A stretch of DNA of 64,000 bases, taken from contig NZ_JAJBMO010000009.1 of the NCBI RefSeq assembly GCF_020537505.1, forward strand, positions 62,001 to 126,000, written 5' to 3'. This document shows, in pieces, positions 43,217 through 51,903 of this stretch. Made by a program: the position numbers and the translations under genes. The notes beneath the pieces were generated by a model. That model made no database searches. It was not told where the DNA came from and worked only from the letters and a program-made list of their open reading frames with translations. Numbering within the stretch: position 1 is the stretch's first letter; each line of letters starts with the position of its first letter. The stretch comes from Blautia glucerasea. Lineage in GTDB: Bacteria; Bacillota; Clostridia; Lachnospirales; Lachnospiraceae.

Positions 43217-44800
43217 ATGCCATCATATAGTATTATTGATAATTTTGAAATCCACAAAAACAACCGTTTTCTGGAGATTGCAGAGTCTCTGAAACCGGAG
43301 CTTTATCATAAGGAAATAAAAGCGGCAAAAGAGATCATGGTGGGAAAAGACCGCCAGATGCGGACTGTGGTGGCAGAAGAGCACCCAATTGAAAACCTGT
43401 ATGTAAAATCCTTAAAAAGAGATGACACCGTATTTGTAGATTTCGGGGATCACGCAGTGGGCTATGTGACTCTGGAACTGAGCAAAACCGGAAGTCACCA
43501 GGATGCGCCGGTTTATTTTTACCTGAAATTTGGTGAGCGCCTGGAAGAGATGACCGATAAGACCGCAGATTATGATGGCTGGCTCAGCCGTGGCTGGATC
43601 CAGGAAGAATATATCCATGTGGATGTGCTTCCGGCGAAGGTGAAGCTGCCAAGAAGATATTCCTTCCGTTACATGGAGCTTCGTGTGATCGATACTTCTG
43701 CCAAGTTTCAGCTGAAGATTGACGGAATTTCCTGCGACACCGTTTCCGCGGTTAATATGGATTCTGTAGAAAACATTGATTTTGGTGATCCTCTGCTGAA
43801 CCAGATCGACCTGGTAAGCCGCAAAACGCTGAAAGAATGTATGCAGGATGTTTTTGAGGACGGACCGAAGCGTGACCGCAGAATGTGGCTTGGTGATCTG
43901 AGGCTTCAGGCCAGAGCCAATTATTACACCTTCAAGAATTATGACCTTGCGAAACGCTGTATGTACATTTTCGCAGGGCTGCTTTTTAACGAGGGAAAAT
44001 TAAGCGCCTGTGTATTCACAGAGCCGGATATGGAACCGGATGACACTTACCTCCTGGACTATGCTCTATTTTTCACGTCAGTGCTTCTGGATTATTATGA
44101 GGCAACTGGTGATCTGGAAACCCTCAAGGATCTTTATGAGGTAGCGGTTGATCAGATCCGCATTGCCATGACACAGCTCAATGAAAAAAATGTTGTGGAG
44201 GATTTAGGAGATGCATTCTGGTGCTTCCTGGACTGGGGCGATGGCCTGAATAAGCAGGCTGGTGCCACTGCTGTGCTGATCTATTGCATCCGTTATGGAA
44301 TCCGCCTTGCCAGGATTCTGGATAAGCAAGAGGATATCAAGTTGCTGGAAGAGAAGCAGGCCATGCTGAAGCAGGCTGCTGTGAAAGAGTTCTGGGATGA
44401 AAACCTTGGAATGTTCGTAAGCGGTCCGGATCGTCAGGCTTCCTGGGCAACCCAGATCTGGATGATCCTTGCCCGCGTCTTTGACAAAGAGACCAACCGC
44501 AAGCTGATCCACCATGTTATGGAAGTAAATCCGCGAATCCGCATGGTAACTCCATACATGTATCACCATTATATTGATGCGCTCATCCGCTGTGATGAGA
44601 AAGAGCTTGCCTTAGAAGAAATGAAACGTTACTGGGGCGAGATGATCCACGACGGCGCTGACACCTTCTGGGAACTGTATAATCCGTACAACCGGGAGGA
44701 ATCTCCCTACGGTTCCAGCATGGTCAACAGCTATTGTCACGCGTGGAGCTGCACACCGACGTACTTCCTTAGAAAATTTTATATGGGTGATGGGAAATAG
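43217..44800 (+). CDS. Cytoplasmic GH78-like (alpha-rhamnosidase-type) glycosidase
   Basis: 527 residues, no signal peptide. An N-terminal beta-rich domain (about 1-190) leads to an alpha/alpha barrel. The signature EDGPKRDRRMWLGDLRLQA near 218-236 matches the catalytic stretch PTDCPQRDERMGWTGD of the secreted GH78 at 30453, with the Arg-Asp-(E/R)-Arg-Met core kept. FWELYNPYNREESPYGSSMVNSYCHAW near the end is also typical. It is less than half the length of the secreted enzyme. Co-transcribed with two-component system 3. It may hydrolyse imported rhamnosides, or a related alpha-glycoside. Confidence 0.8.
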   Translation: MPSYSIIDNFEIHKNNRFLEIAESLKPELYHKEIKAAKEIMVGKDRQMRTVVAEEHPIENLYVKSLKRDDTVFVDFGDHAVGYVTLELSKTGSHQDAPVYFYLKFGERLEEMTDKTADYDGWLSRGWIQEEYIHVDVLPAKVKLPRRYSFRYMELRVIDTSAKFQLKIDGISCDTVSAVNMDSVENIDFGDPLLNQIDLVSRKTLKECMQDVFEDGPKRDRRMWLGDLRLQARANYYTFKNYDLAKRCMYIFAGLLFNEGKLSACVFTEPDMEPDDTYLLDYALFFTSVLLDYYEATGDLETLKDLYEVAVDQIRIAMTQLNEKNVVEDLGDAFWCFLDWGDGLNKQAGATAVLIYCIRYGIRLARILDKQEDIKLLEEKQAMLKQAAVKEFWDENLGMFVSGPDRQASWATQIWMILARVFDKETNRKLIHHVMEVNPRIRMVTPYMYHHYIDALIRCDEKELALEEMKRYWGEMIHDGADTFWELYNPYNREESPYGSSMVNSYCHAWSCTPTYFLRKFYMGDGK

Positions 44801-44811
44801 AATTGAGAAAG

Positions 44812-44840
44812 AGGGTCTTGCAGAAATGCAGGATCCTTTT
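44812..44840 (+). terminator. Terminator after the GH78-like gene
   Basis: AGGGTCTTGCA (44812-44822) pairs with TGCAGGATCCT (44827-44837), including GU pairs, followed by T residues. Confidence 0.8.
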
Positions 44841-44916
44841 GCACACCCCACTTTGCGGTATGTTTTGTCCGGATTTGGTTGTCGCAGTTAGTATATGGAG
44901 AGGTTAGCATTAAAAT

Positions 44917-44943
44917 AGCCCTGCCATTTATGAAGGCAGGGCT
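44917..44943 (-). terminator. Terminator of the leftward gene at 44951
   Basis: AGCCCTGCC (44917-44925) and GGCAGGGCT (44935-44943) form a perfect 9-bp stem; ATTTTAA follows on the minus strand. Confidence 0.85.
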
Positions 44944-44950
44944 GAAATAA

Positions 44951-45454
44951 TTATTTCTTCTTATTTTTCTTAGATTTCCTGCTCTCGTTCTGAGCAGTCT
45001 GAGCTTCCTCAGCAGATTTCTTAAAGCGTGCGAAAAATCCTTTTTTCTTTTTAACCGGAGCATCCAGGTTACCACGGATACCTTTCACACCTACTATGTA
45101 AAGTCCGCTTACTTCAGCCTTGATCTCCTTCTTTACAGGAATAAGGTCGAATACCTTCTCGTCTGCAATGAGAATGGAAATCTTCGGTCCAACCTTTGCC
45201 TTAACAATGGGCATCTTGGAACGGCGGAGAAGCTTCGGTGTCTGGTCAATGACCATCTGTGGGAGACCAGATTCCTTAAGTGGCATTCTCTTCTTATCAA
45301 TAACGAGCATGGAAACGGTCTGTTTACTTGCCTCGATCTGTGCCTGCTGTTCTTCCTGTTTCTTCTGGGTCTTCTTGCCAAAAAAATACAAACCAATCAG
45401 TAATCCAATGAGGATTACGAGAATCACCAGAAGGACGATTGTTACTGGATGCAT
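44951..45454 (-). CDS. Single-pass membrane protein, unknown function
   Basis: 167 residues from the ATG at 45454, preceded on its strand by GGAGGATAAGT; an in-frame upstream start would add 16 unlikely residues. One hydrophobic segment (about 4-25, VTIVLLVILVILIGLLIGLYFFG) is followed by a basic, probably coiled-coil stretch, a soluble core (about 45-130) and a Lys-rich tail (KKKKGFFARFKK...KKNKKK). I do not recognise the family. The single N-terminal segment and basic tail suggest a cytoplasmic domain held at the membrane. It is monocistronic, divergent from the NodB gene. Confidence 0.75.
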   Translation of the reverse strand: MHPVTIVLLVILVILIGLLIGLYFFGKKTQKKQEEQQAQIEASKQTVSMLVIDKKRMPLKESGLPQMVIDQTPKLLRRSKMPIVKAKVGPKISILIADEKVFDLIPVKKEIKAEVSGLYIVGVKGIRGNLDAPVKKKKGFFARFKKSAEEAQTAQNESRKSKKNKKK

Positions 45455-45792
45455 ACTTATCCTCCTACATATAAAGTTTCTTAATAACGATTCAGCCTGC
45501 ATGATTCCGCAAAGTGTGTAACGGGAAATGCACTGAACAGTTACGTTTCTTATTACATAAGTTACATTTTAACATCATTTTTTACAAAAGGCAATTACAA
45601 TTAGAAAATATTAACACCAGATAATGCAAAGGAGAGGTAGTAATTAAAGGAAATTTCATGTATAATGAAATCTGCTGGTTACAAAATGGATAAGATTGTC
45701 TGATATGGTTAAAATGTTAATGTCAGAGAAGGTTTGCACAGGGTGTGAACAGCAGCATATGAGGGGAACTGACAGATAAGGAGTTATAGAAT
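45455..45792. other. Divergent intergenic region
   Basis: 338 bases between two divergent genes, so it must hold both promoters. A TATAAT at 45661-45666 preceded by ATG is a candidate -10 for the rightward gene. No direct-repeat box, RNA gene or strong palindrome was found. Confidence 0.5.
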
Positions 45793-47616
45793 ATGAAAAA
45801 ATCTGATACAGAGCAGGATACCTCTGCTCTGGAAGAGAAAATAGTTCCCGAAAGACAGACAGACGAGGAACTTGATAAAGAACTACAGCAAATAGAAGAA
45901 GAGAACCGCCGGGAAGAGCAATATTATGAGGAACGCCGCCGTGAACGTCATGAGCGTAATCTGAAGAGAAAAAAGAGGCAGATACGAAATCGTAATCTGG
46001 CTCTTATTATTACTGCTTTGGTGATACTGGGCGGGGTTGGTTATTATTTCAGAGACCAGCTGGGACTGCAGGATAAAGCAGAGATGCTGGTGGCAAAGGC
46101 GAAGGAAGTAATTCCGGGAAATAGCACACAGAGTCAGGAGAATACGGGTTCGGCAGATGGCGAACCAGAGACAGAAGGAAAGACAACTGGAGAAACACCG
46201 GAGGCAGATGCAAATAGCACTGACGATTCCGAAAATCAGGAAAATGATGGAAGCGATACCGGTAAAGCTGGGCAGGAGGGAAACAGTACCGGGGAATCAT
46301 CCGATACCCAGAACCAGCCGGAACAGGAGGTTACCCAGGCCGCTGCTGAGGATGTGAACAGAGTGATGCCTCAGGCCGCAGCAGCAGGAGCGGGTATTAT
46401 CAGAAGACAGATCCGCCATGAGAAAAAGGTGCTGACCACCGCAAAAGAAAAAGCGACCCAGTATGATTATGACGGCGCCATCAGCCTTCTTCAGAAAGAC
46501 AATGCATACGTGCGAAACGTGCATTTTCAGAATGCAGTCCAGAAATTCCAGAAAACAAAGGATAAATGCGTAGCGTGGTCTCCGGAACAGGTGACACATA
46601 TTTTTTATCATTCACTGATTGCAGACACCTCCAAGGCATTTGACGGAGACTATAAGACGGATGGTTATAACCAGGTTATGACCACCATGACAGAATTTAA
46701 TAAGATCACCCAGATCATGTATGACAAAGGGTACGTAATGGTAAATCTCTACGATCTTGCCGAACTGGATGAGGATGGCAGGATGAAGGCGAAACAGATT
46801 TATCTGCCTAAGGGAAAAACGCCTTTTGTACTTTCCCAGGATGATGTGTGCTATTACCATTCACAGGATGGTGACGGCATTGCCACCAGGCTTGTGGTAG
46901 ATGACGAGGGCAAGGTCCGGAATGAGTATGTGCAGGACGATGGAAGTACTGTTGTGGGAGACTATGACGTGGTACCGCTTATTGACCGCTTTGTGGAAGA
47001 ACATCCCGATTTTGCCTACCATGGACATAAGGGAATTGTGGCGCTTACCGGCTATAATGGAATTCTTGGATACCGTACAGATATCAGTTACCAGACAAGA
47101 CCCGATGATCTGAATGACGACAAAAAGGCATGGCTGGATGCCCATCCGGATTTTGACCTGGATACGGAGCGTGCCGGGGCGAAGAAGGTTGCGGATGCCA
47201 TGAAAGCAGAAGGATGGACTTTTGCAAGCCATACATGGGGACATAAGAATATGTCTACGGTTTCTATGGAGCGTCTGCAGACTGATACTGAGAATTTCAA
47301 AGAAAATGTGGATCCGCTTATTGGCGGAACAGATATTATTATATTTGCTTTTGGAGCAGATATAAATGGAGGCGGAGAATATACCGGGGATGAGAAGTTT
47401 AATTACCTGAAATCTCAGGGATACGACTATTACTGCAACGTGGATTCCAACAAATACTTTGTGCAGATCACAGACGAGTATTTCCGGATGGGACGAAGAA
47501 ATGTAGATGGATACCGCATGTATTACAATCCGGAGCTGCTTTCCGATCTGTTTGATGCAAGTGAGGTGTTTGATTCTTCCAGACCGACGCCGGTACCTCC
47601 GATGAATGGCGGCTGA
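45793..47616 (+). CDS. Membrane-anchored NodB-like protein with altered first motif
   Basis: 607 residues. An N-terminal Glu/Arg-rich cytoplasmic stretch (1-65) leads to one membrane segment (about 68-88), a low-complexity Ser/Thr/Glu linker (95-190) and a C-terminal polysaccharide-deacetylase (NodB) fold. The second motif SHTWGHKNM, with the two metal-binding His, is clear. The first motif, normally TFDD, reads ALTGYNG here, so both Asp residues are missing. The domain is preceded by HIFYHSLIADTSKAFDG-type sequence. It therefore may be inactive, use other ligands, or act as a binding protein at the cell wall. Another NodB protein with an intact motif lies at 50318. Confidence 0.78.
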   Translation: MKKSDTEQDTSALEEKIVPERQTDEELDKELQQIEEENRREEQYYEERRRERHERNLKRKKRQIRNRNLALIITALVILGGVGYYFRDQLGLQDKAEMLVAKAKEVIPGNSTQSQENTGSADGEPETEGKTTGETPEADANSTDDSENQENDGSDTGKAGQEGNSTGESSDTQNQPEQEVTQAAAEDVNRVMPQAAAAGAGIIRRQIRHEKKVLTTAKEKATQYDYDGAISLLQKDNAYVRNVHFQNAVQKFQKTKDKCVAWSPEQVTHIFYHSLIADTSKAFDGDYKTDGYNQVMTTMTEFNKITQIMYDKGYVMVNLYDLAELDEDGRMKAKQIYLPKGKTPFVLSQDDVCYYHSQDGDGIATRLVVDDEGKVRNEYVQDDGSTVVGDYDVVPLIDRFVEEHPDFAYHGHKGIVALTGYNGILGYRTDISYQTRPDDLNDDKKAWLDAHPDFDLDTERAGAKKVADAMKAEGWTFASHTWGHKNMSTVSMERLQTDTENFKENVDPLIGGTDIIIFAFGADINGGGEYTGDEKFNYLKSQGYDYYCNVDSNKYFVQITDEYFRMGRRNVDGYRMYYNPELLSDLFDASEVFDSSRPTPVPPMNGG

Positions 47617-47746
47617 TAAATAGCTGCTGGTCACGGAGTGAACAGTAACCGATAAATAGAAAGATTAAACAGAATTCCGCCAGCAGGCTTTCTTTTTGGA
47701 AGAAAATGTGATAATTTTATAGAAGAGAAACTGAAGGGAGTATGAA

Positions 47747-49048
47747 ATGAAAAGAAAAGCATATTTAGCAGCTCTGGTAATGTGTATGGCACTTGCCGTA
47801 AATGGCTGTGGAAACGATAAAGAAACTGAGAATAAAGCTGCGCAGGAGCAGACAGAAACTACAACCGATACAACAGACACAGCAGATTCCCAGACGCAGG
47901 CAGAACCATACACCGATTCTACCGGTGCTACACGCCTTGTTTCTGTGGATAATGTGGAGAAATATATTACCATTGCAGACTATAAGGGGATAACTCTTGA
48001 CAATTCTGTACAGGAAGTTACAGATGATGCTGTAGAAAACCGTGTTGCCGAGAATCTGAAGGACAATTCCGTAGAAGTGACGGATGAAAGCGCTGTTGTA
48101 CAGGATGGGGATACCGTTACCATCAACTTCGTAGGAACCAGGGATGGCGAGGCGTTTGAGGGCGGAACCGGAAATAATTACGATCTTGTGATCGGAAGCG
48201 GAACCATGATCCCCGGATTTGAAGAGGGAATTGTTGGCATGAAGAAGGGAGAGACCAAGGACGTACCGGTTACTTTCCCGGAGAGCTACCGCAGCACAGA
48301 ACTGGCTGGCAAGGACGCTGTTTTCCAGATCACAGTGCAGAGTTTCAAAAGACCGCCGGAACTGACCGATGACTGGGTAGCATCGAATACCGATTATACC
48401 ACAACAGATGACTATAAAGCTTCTGTCCGCACACAGCTTGAGCAGGAAGCGCAGGATCAGGCGCAGAGCAGTCTGCGCAGTACAGCATGGACAACCATCT
48501 TTACCAATTCCGAGGTTGTGGAATACCCGGAGAAGGATGTTGAAGAGGCAGCGAAGACTTTCCGGAGCCAGGCTGAAGCTTATGCGAAGCAGGGAAACAT
48601 GGAACTTAAGGATTTTGTAGAATCCCAGGGTGTTTCCATGGATGATTTTGAAGCGCAGTGCCAGCAGTATGCACAGGCGAAGGTAAAACAGGATCTGATC
48701 ATCCAGGGAATTATGGATGCTGAGGGAATGACACTGGAAGACGAGGAAAGCCTTGCAATCCAGAACCAGCTGGTTGAGCAGTATGCATCAGGAGATCTGG
48801 CTGCGCTGATCGATACTTATGGACAGGTAGCTGTCGACGAAAGCATTGGACTTATGCGGGTTCAGGATTTCATTATTGCAAATGCAAATTATGATCAGCC
48901 TGCAGCAGATACGGCAGACAGCCAGGCAGCAGATGAGGCAGAGACTACAGATACAGCAGAGAATACAGATAATACCGGTGCAGCGGCTGACAGCGCATCA
49001 GAACCGGATGCCAGTGCAGATGCACAGGACACAGATTCAGAGAATTAA
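47747..49048 (+). CDS. Trigger-factor-like FKBP prolyl-isomerase lipoprotein
   Basis: 433 residues. A lipoprotein signal ends in VNGC, so the mature protein is anchored outside the membrane. After a linker comes an FKBP-type peptidyl-prolyl isomerase domain (DGDTVTINFVGTRDGEAFEGG, then SGTMIPGFEEGIVGMKKGE), followed by a helical region like the C-terminal arm of trigger factor (about 205-380) and an acidic Ala/Asp/Thr tail. The ribosome-binding N-terminal domain of cytoplasmic trigger factor is absent. It probably helps secreted proteins fold, as PrsA does. A second foldase-type lipoprotein lies at 60771. Confidence 0.85.
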   Translation: MKRKAYLAALVMCMALAVNGCGNDKETENKAAQEQTETTTDTTDTADSQTQAEPYTDSTGATRLVSVDNVEKYITIADYKGITLDNSVQEVTDDAVENRVAENLKDNSVEVTDESAVVQDGDTVTINFVGTRDGEAFEGGTGNNYDLVIGSGTMIPGFEEGIVGMKKGETKDVPVTFPESYRSTELAGKDAVFQITVQSFKRPPELTDDWVASNTDYTTTDDYKASVRTQLEQEAQDQAQSSLRSTAWTTIFTNSEVVEYPEKDVEEAAKTFRSQAEAYAKQGNMELKDFVESQGVSMDDFEAQCQQYAQAKVKQDLIIQGIMDAEGMTLEDEESLAIQNQLVEQYASGDLAALIDTYGQVAVDESIGLMRVQDFIIANANYDQPAADTADSQAADEAETTDTAENTDNTGAAADSASEPDASADAQDTDSEN

Positions 49049-49070
49049 TCCCGGGAGAGGAACTTAAATC

Positions 49071-50174
49071 ATGATTATCAGAAATGGAGAAGTATTTCAG
49101 GAAGATGGAAGCTTCAAAGTCCAGGATCTGTATGTGGAAGATCATAAGATCGTGGCCTCTGAGGATGAAATAGCAGATAAAACAGTGATAGATGCAGCTG
49201 GGCTTAAGGTACTTCCAGGACTGGTTGATGTCCACAGCCATGGAGCATTCGGGCACGATTTTTCAGACGCAGATCCGGAAGGGCTTAAGATGATTCTGAA
49301 ATATGAGAAAACGCATGGAATTACATCTTATTGTCCCACGTCCATGACATTGCCTGCGGAAGAACTGAAAGAGATTTTTTCCACTATTAAGACAGTAGGC
49401 GTTATGGAAGATGGTGCCACTGTGAGGGGAATCAATATGGAGGGACCGTTCCTGGATCCGAAGAAAAAGGGCGCCCATGTAGAAGGATATATCCGCAGAG
49501 CGGATGCTGCTTTTTTCAGGGAACTGAATGCCTATTCCGGAAATATGGTGAAGCTGGTAACTCTGGCTCCTAATATGGACGGAGCTATGGAGTTTATTGA
49601 TGAAGTACATAATGAGGTTTGTATTTCACTGGGACATACAGCTGCTGATTATGAGACGGCCCGTGAGGCTATGCGAAGAGGGGCACATCATGTCACTCAT
49701 CTTTATAATGCAATGCAGCCGCTGGCACACAGAGAACCAGGACTTATTGGAGCCGCATCCGATGATGAAGCATGTATGGTGGAGATGATCTGCGATGGTA
49801 TCCATATCCATCCGTCTGTGATCCGCGCCACATTCAGAATGTTTGGACCAGAGCGGATCGTGCTGATCAGCGATTCCATGATGGCGACAGGAATGGAGAA
49901 TGGAACTTATCAGCTGGGCGGACAGGAAGTAACCATGAAAGACTGTAAGGCCACTTTAAAGGATGGCACCATCGCTGGTTCTGCAACGAACCTGTATGAC
50001 TGCATGCGCAAAGTGGTATCCTTTGGCGTGCCGCTTAAGGAAGCTGTCTGGGCTGCTACACGAAATCCTGCGAAAAGCATTGGAATTTACGACGAAGTAG
50101 GTTCTCTTTCCGTTGGAAAAGAAGCCGATATCCTTCTGGTAACAGATGAACTGGAATTGAAGAAGGTATTATAA
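49071..50174 (+). CDS. nagA: N-acetylglucosamine-6-phosphate deacetylase
   Basis: 367 residues, amidohydrolase fold, cytoplasmic. It converts GlcNAc-6-phosphate to glucosamine-6-phosphate in amino-sugar recycling. Metal and catalytic motifs are DVHSHGAFGHD (H55, H57), GINMEGPFLDP (Glu), SLGHTAADY and HVTHLYNAMQPL (His), and LISDSMMATG with the catalytic Asp near 263. GGGAGAGGAAC precedes the ATG, 22 bases after the trigger-factor lipoprotein stop. Length is slightly below the usual 380. nagB is not adjacent. A palindromic repeat follows. Confidence 0.93.
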   Translation: MIIRNGEVFQEDGSFKVQDLYVEDHKIVASEDEIADKTVIDAAGLKVLPGLVDVHSHGAFGHDFSDADPEGLKMILKYEKTHGITSYCPTSMTLPAEELKEIFSTIKTVGVMEDGATVRGINMEGPFLDPKKKGAHVEGYIRRADAAFFRELNAYSGNMVKLVTLAPNMDGAMEFIDEVHNEVCISLGHTAADYETAREAMRRGAHHVTHLYNAMQPLAHREPGLIGAASDDEACMVEMICDGIHIHPSVIRATFRMFGPERIVLISDSMMATGMENGTYQLGGQEVTMKDCKATLKDGTIAGSATNLYDCMRKVVSFGVPLKEAVWAATRNPAKSIGIYDEVGSLSVGKEADILLVTDELELKKVL

Positions 50175-50178
50175 GATC

Positions 50179-50251
50179 AGAGCGAGTCTGAAAAAGGCTT
50201 TCTGCAGGATGTGCTTCACAATTCATAGGAATGATTTTTCAGACAAACTCT
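50179..50251. repeat. Palindromic repeat, copy 3
   Basis: Arms 50179-50195 and 50235-50251 are inverted with three mismatches. The centre (GGCTTTCTGCAGGATGTGC) is nearly the same as in copy 1 (GGCTTTCTGCAAGATGTGC), which shows common origin. Confidence 0.75.
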
Positions 50252-50317
50252 AGGGTAACAATAGGTGTAGCTGTGGAGGTAATGAACAGCTACACCACAG
50301 ATAAAGAGGGAAGATAA

Positions 50318-51628
50318 ATGGATAGAAGGGTATTGCGCGAAAGAATGCGCAGGAAGCAGCGCCAGATCAGGAGACGTAAGATTATCAAGCTGGTAACTTA
50401 CGTAGTGGCAATGGTGCTGGCTGTGATTTTTGTAATAAGGGGCGTGATTTTCCCAATTGTAAGCCGTATTGGAGGGAAAAGCACTGGAAGTTCCCAGCAG
50501 GTGCAGGCGGATGCCGAAGGAGAGGATACGTCAGATAGCGGAACGGATTCTACAGAGGCGCAGCGCCAGCCGTTGAAGGGACAGAGTGATGTTACAAAGG
50601 TGGCCTCCCTGACACCAGGCTGGCATGAGGATGACAATGGCCGCTGGTATCAGAATGCGGATGGTACATATTACACAAATGGTTTTGCAGAAATTGGCGG
50701 AGTGGAATATGCTTTTGATTCAAACGGATATATGCAGACCGGATGGGTTACAAAGGGTGTCAATGACTACTACTTTAATGATGACGGTTCTTATAATCCA
50801 GAAAAGAAACGTCCTTTGATCGCACTTACCTTTGATGACGGGCCGGGTCAGTACACAGACAAGCTGTTGGATTGCCTGGAAGAGAACAACGCCCACGCAA
50901 CCTTCTTCATGCTGGGCCAGAATGTCCAGAGCTACCAGAGTGAAGTAAAACGTATGCTGGATATTGGATGCGAGATTGGAAACCATTCATGGGATCATAA
51001 AAATATGTTTGAACTGAGTCTTGATGATGTAGCTAAACAGTTCAATGATGCGGACCAGGCTCTTATTGATGCCTGTGGACAGGCTTCTACTGTAGTGCGT
51101 GCACCATATGGAAACTGCGATGATGATATTATTTCAACTGTTGGAAAACCATTTATCATGTGGTCTATTGACAGTCTTGACTGGAGTTACATGGATGCAG
51201 ATCTGGACTACAACGGAATTATGAATGACAGCGGACTGCAGGATGGTGCTGTGATCCTGATGCATGATATTCATGAGCCATCTGTGGAGGCAGCGATTCG
51301 GCTGATCCCGGATCTGATCGCGCAGGGCTATAAGCTGGTAACCATCAGTGAGATGGCACAAGCCAAGAATGTTACACTGCAGCCTGCAAGATATGCAGAG
51401 TTCTGGCAGAGTGCCCTGGATGAGGGACTGGTACCTGGATATGCTGGAAACAGTTCTTCTGAGGATGCTTCTTCTGAAGACAGCTCTGGAAGCGGCAGTT
51501 CGGATGATAGTTCAGAAGATTTCAGCGACGGTTCCGGAGATGGAAGCGATGAAAGTGACGGAAGCGACGGATACACGGACGGCAGTGAAGATGGAGATGA
51601 GGATTTCAGCTCTGATTCAGGCGAATAA
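50318..51628 (+). CDS. Membrane-anchored polysaccharide (peptidoglycan) deacetylase
   Basis: 436 residues. A basic N-terminus and one membrane segment (about 27-48) are followed by a linker, two or three cell-wall-binding-like repeats (GWHEDDNGRWYQNADGTYYTNG, YAFDSNGYMQTGW, 105-160) and a NodB domain. Motifs are TFDDGPGQ (catalytic and metal Asp), HATFFMLGQN, EIGNHSWDHKNM (metal His pair), RAPYGNCDD and the C-terminal ILMHDIH. All catalytic motifs are intact. The Ser/Asp/Gly tail (about 385-436) is low complexity. It probably deacetylates GlcNAc in the cell wall. It lies next to nagA. Confidence 0.9.
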   Translation: MDRRVLRERMRRKQRQIRRRKIIKLVTYVVAMVLAVIFVIRGVIFPIVSRIGGKSTGSSQQVQADAEGEDTSDSGTDSTEAQRQPLKGQSDVTKVASLTPGWHEDDNGRWYQNADGTYYTNGFAEIGGVEYAFDSNGYMQTGWVTKGVNDYYFNDDGSYNPEKKRPLIALTFDDGPGQYTDKLLDCLEENNAHATFFMLGQNVQSYQSEVKRMLDIGCEIGNHSWDHKNMFELSLDDVAKQFNDADQALIDACGQASTVVRAPYGNCDDDIISTVGKPFIMWSIDSLDWSYMDADLDYNGIMNDSGLQDGAVILMHDIHEPSVEAAIRLIPDLIAQGYKLVTISEMAQAKNVTLQPARYAEFWQSALDEGLVPGYAGNSSSEDASSEDSSGSGSSDDSSEDFSDGSGDGSDESDGSDGYTDGSEDGDEDFSSDSGE

Positions 51629-51732
51629 AGTTTGCGCATCAACTGCTGCTTCCTGAGCACTGCGCAAGAAGCAGCGGCTCTGTTATACATTGCAAAGCTG
51701 GTCATTTTGAAAGAATTGAACAGTAATATGAA

Positions 51733-51780
51733 ATACGCTTGTACTTAAGAGAAACATGCAAAGTACAGGCGTATTTTTTT
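51733..51780 (+). terminator. Terminator after the deacetylase gene
   Basis: ATACGCTTGTACTT (51733-51746) pairs with AAGTACAGGCGTAT (51761-51774) and a T run follows. Confidence 0.88.
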
Positions 51781-51903
51781 ACAGGAAAAATTGGTTTAAC
51801 TGTATGTTTTTTATAAATAATAGACAATTTTGTGGTGACATGGACAGAAAGAATATGCTATAATGTGCATAAGAAATTGAAAGTTTAGGGAGGTAACTTT
51901 CGG

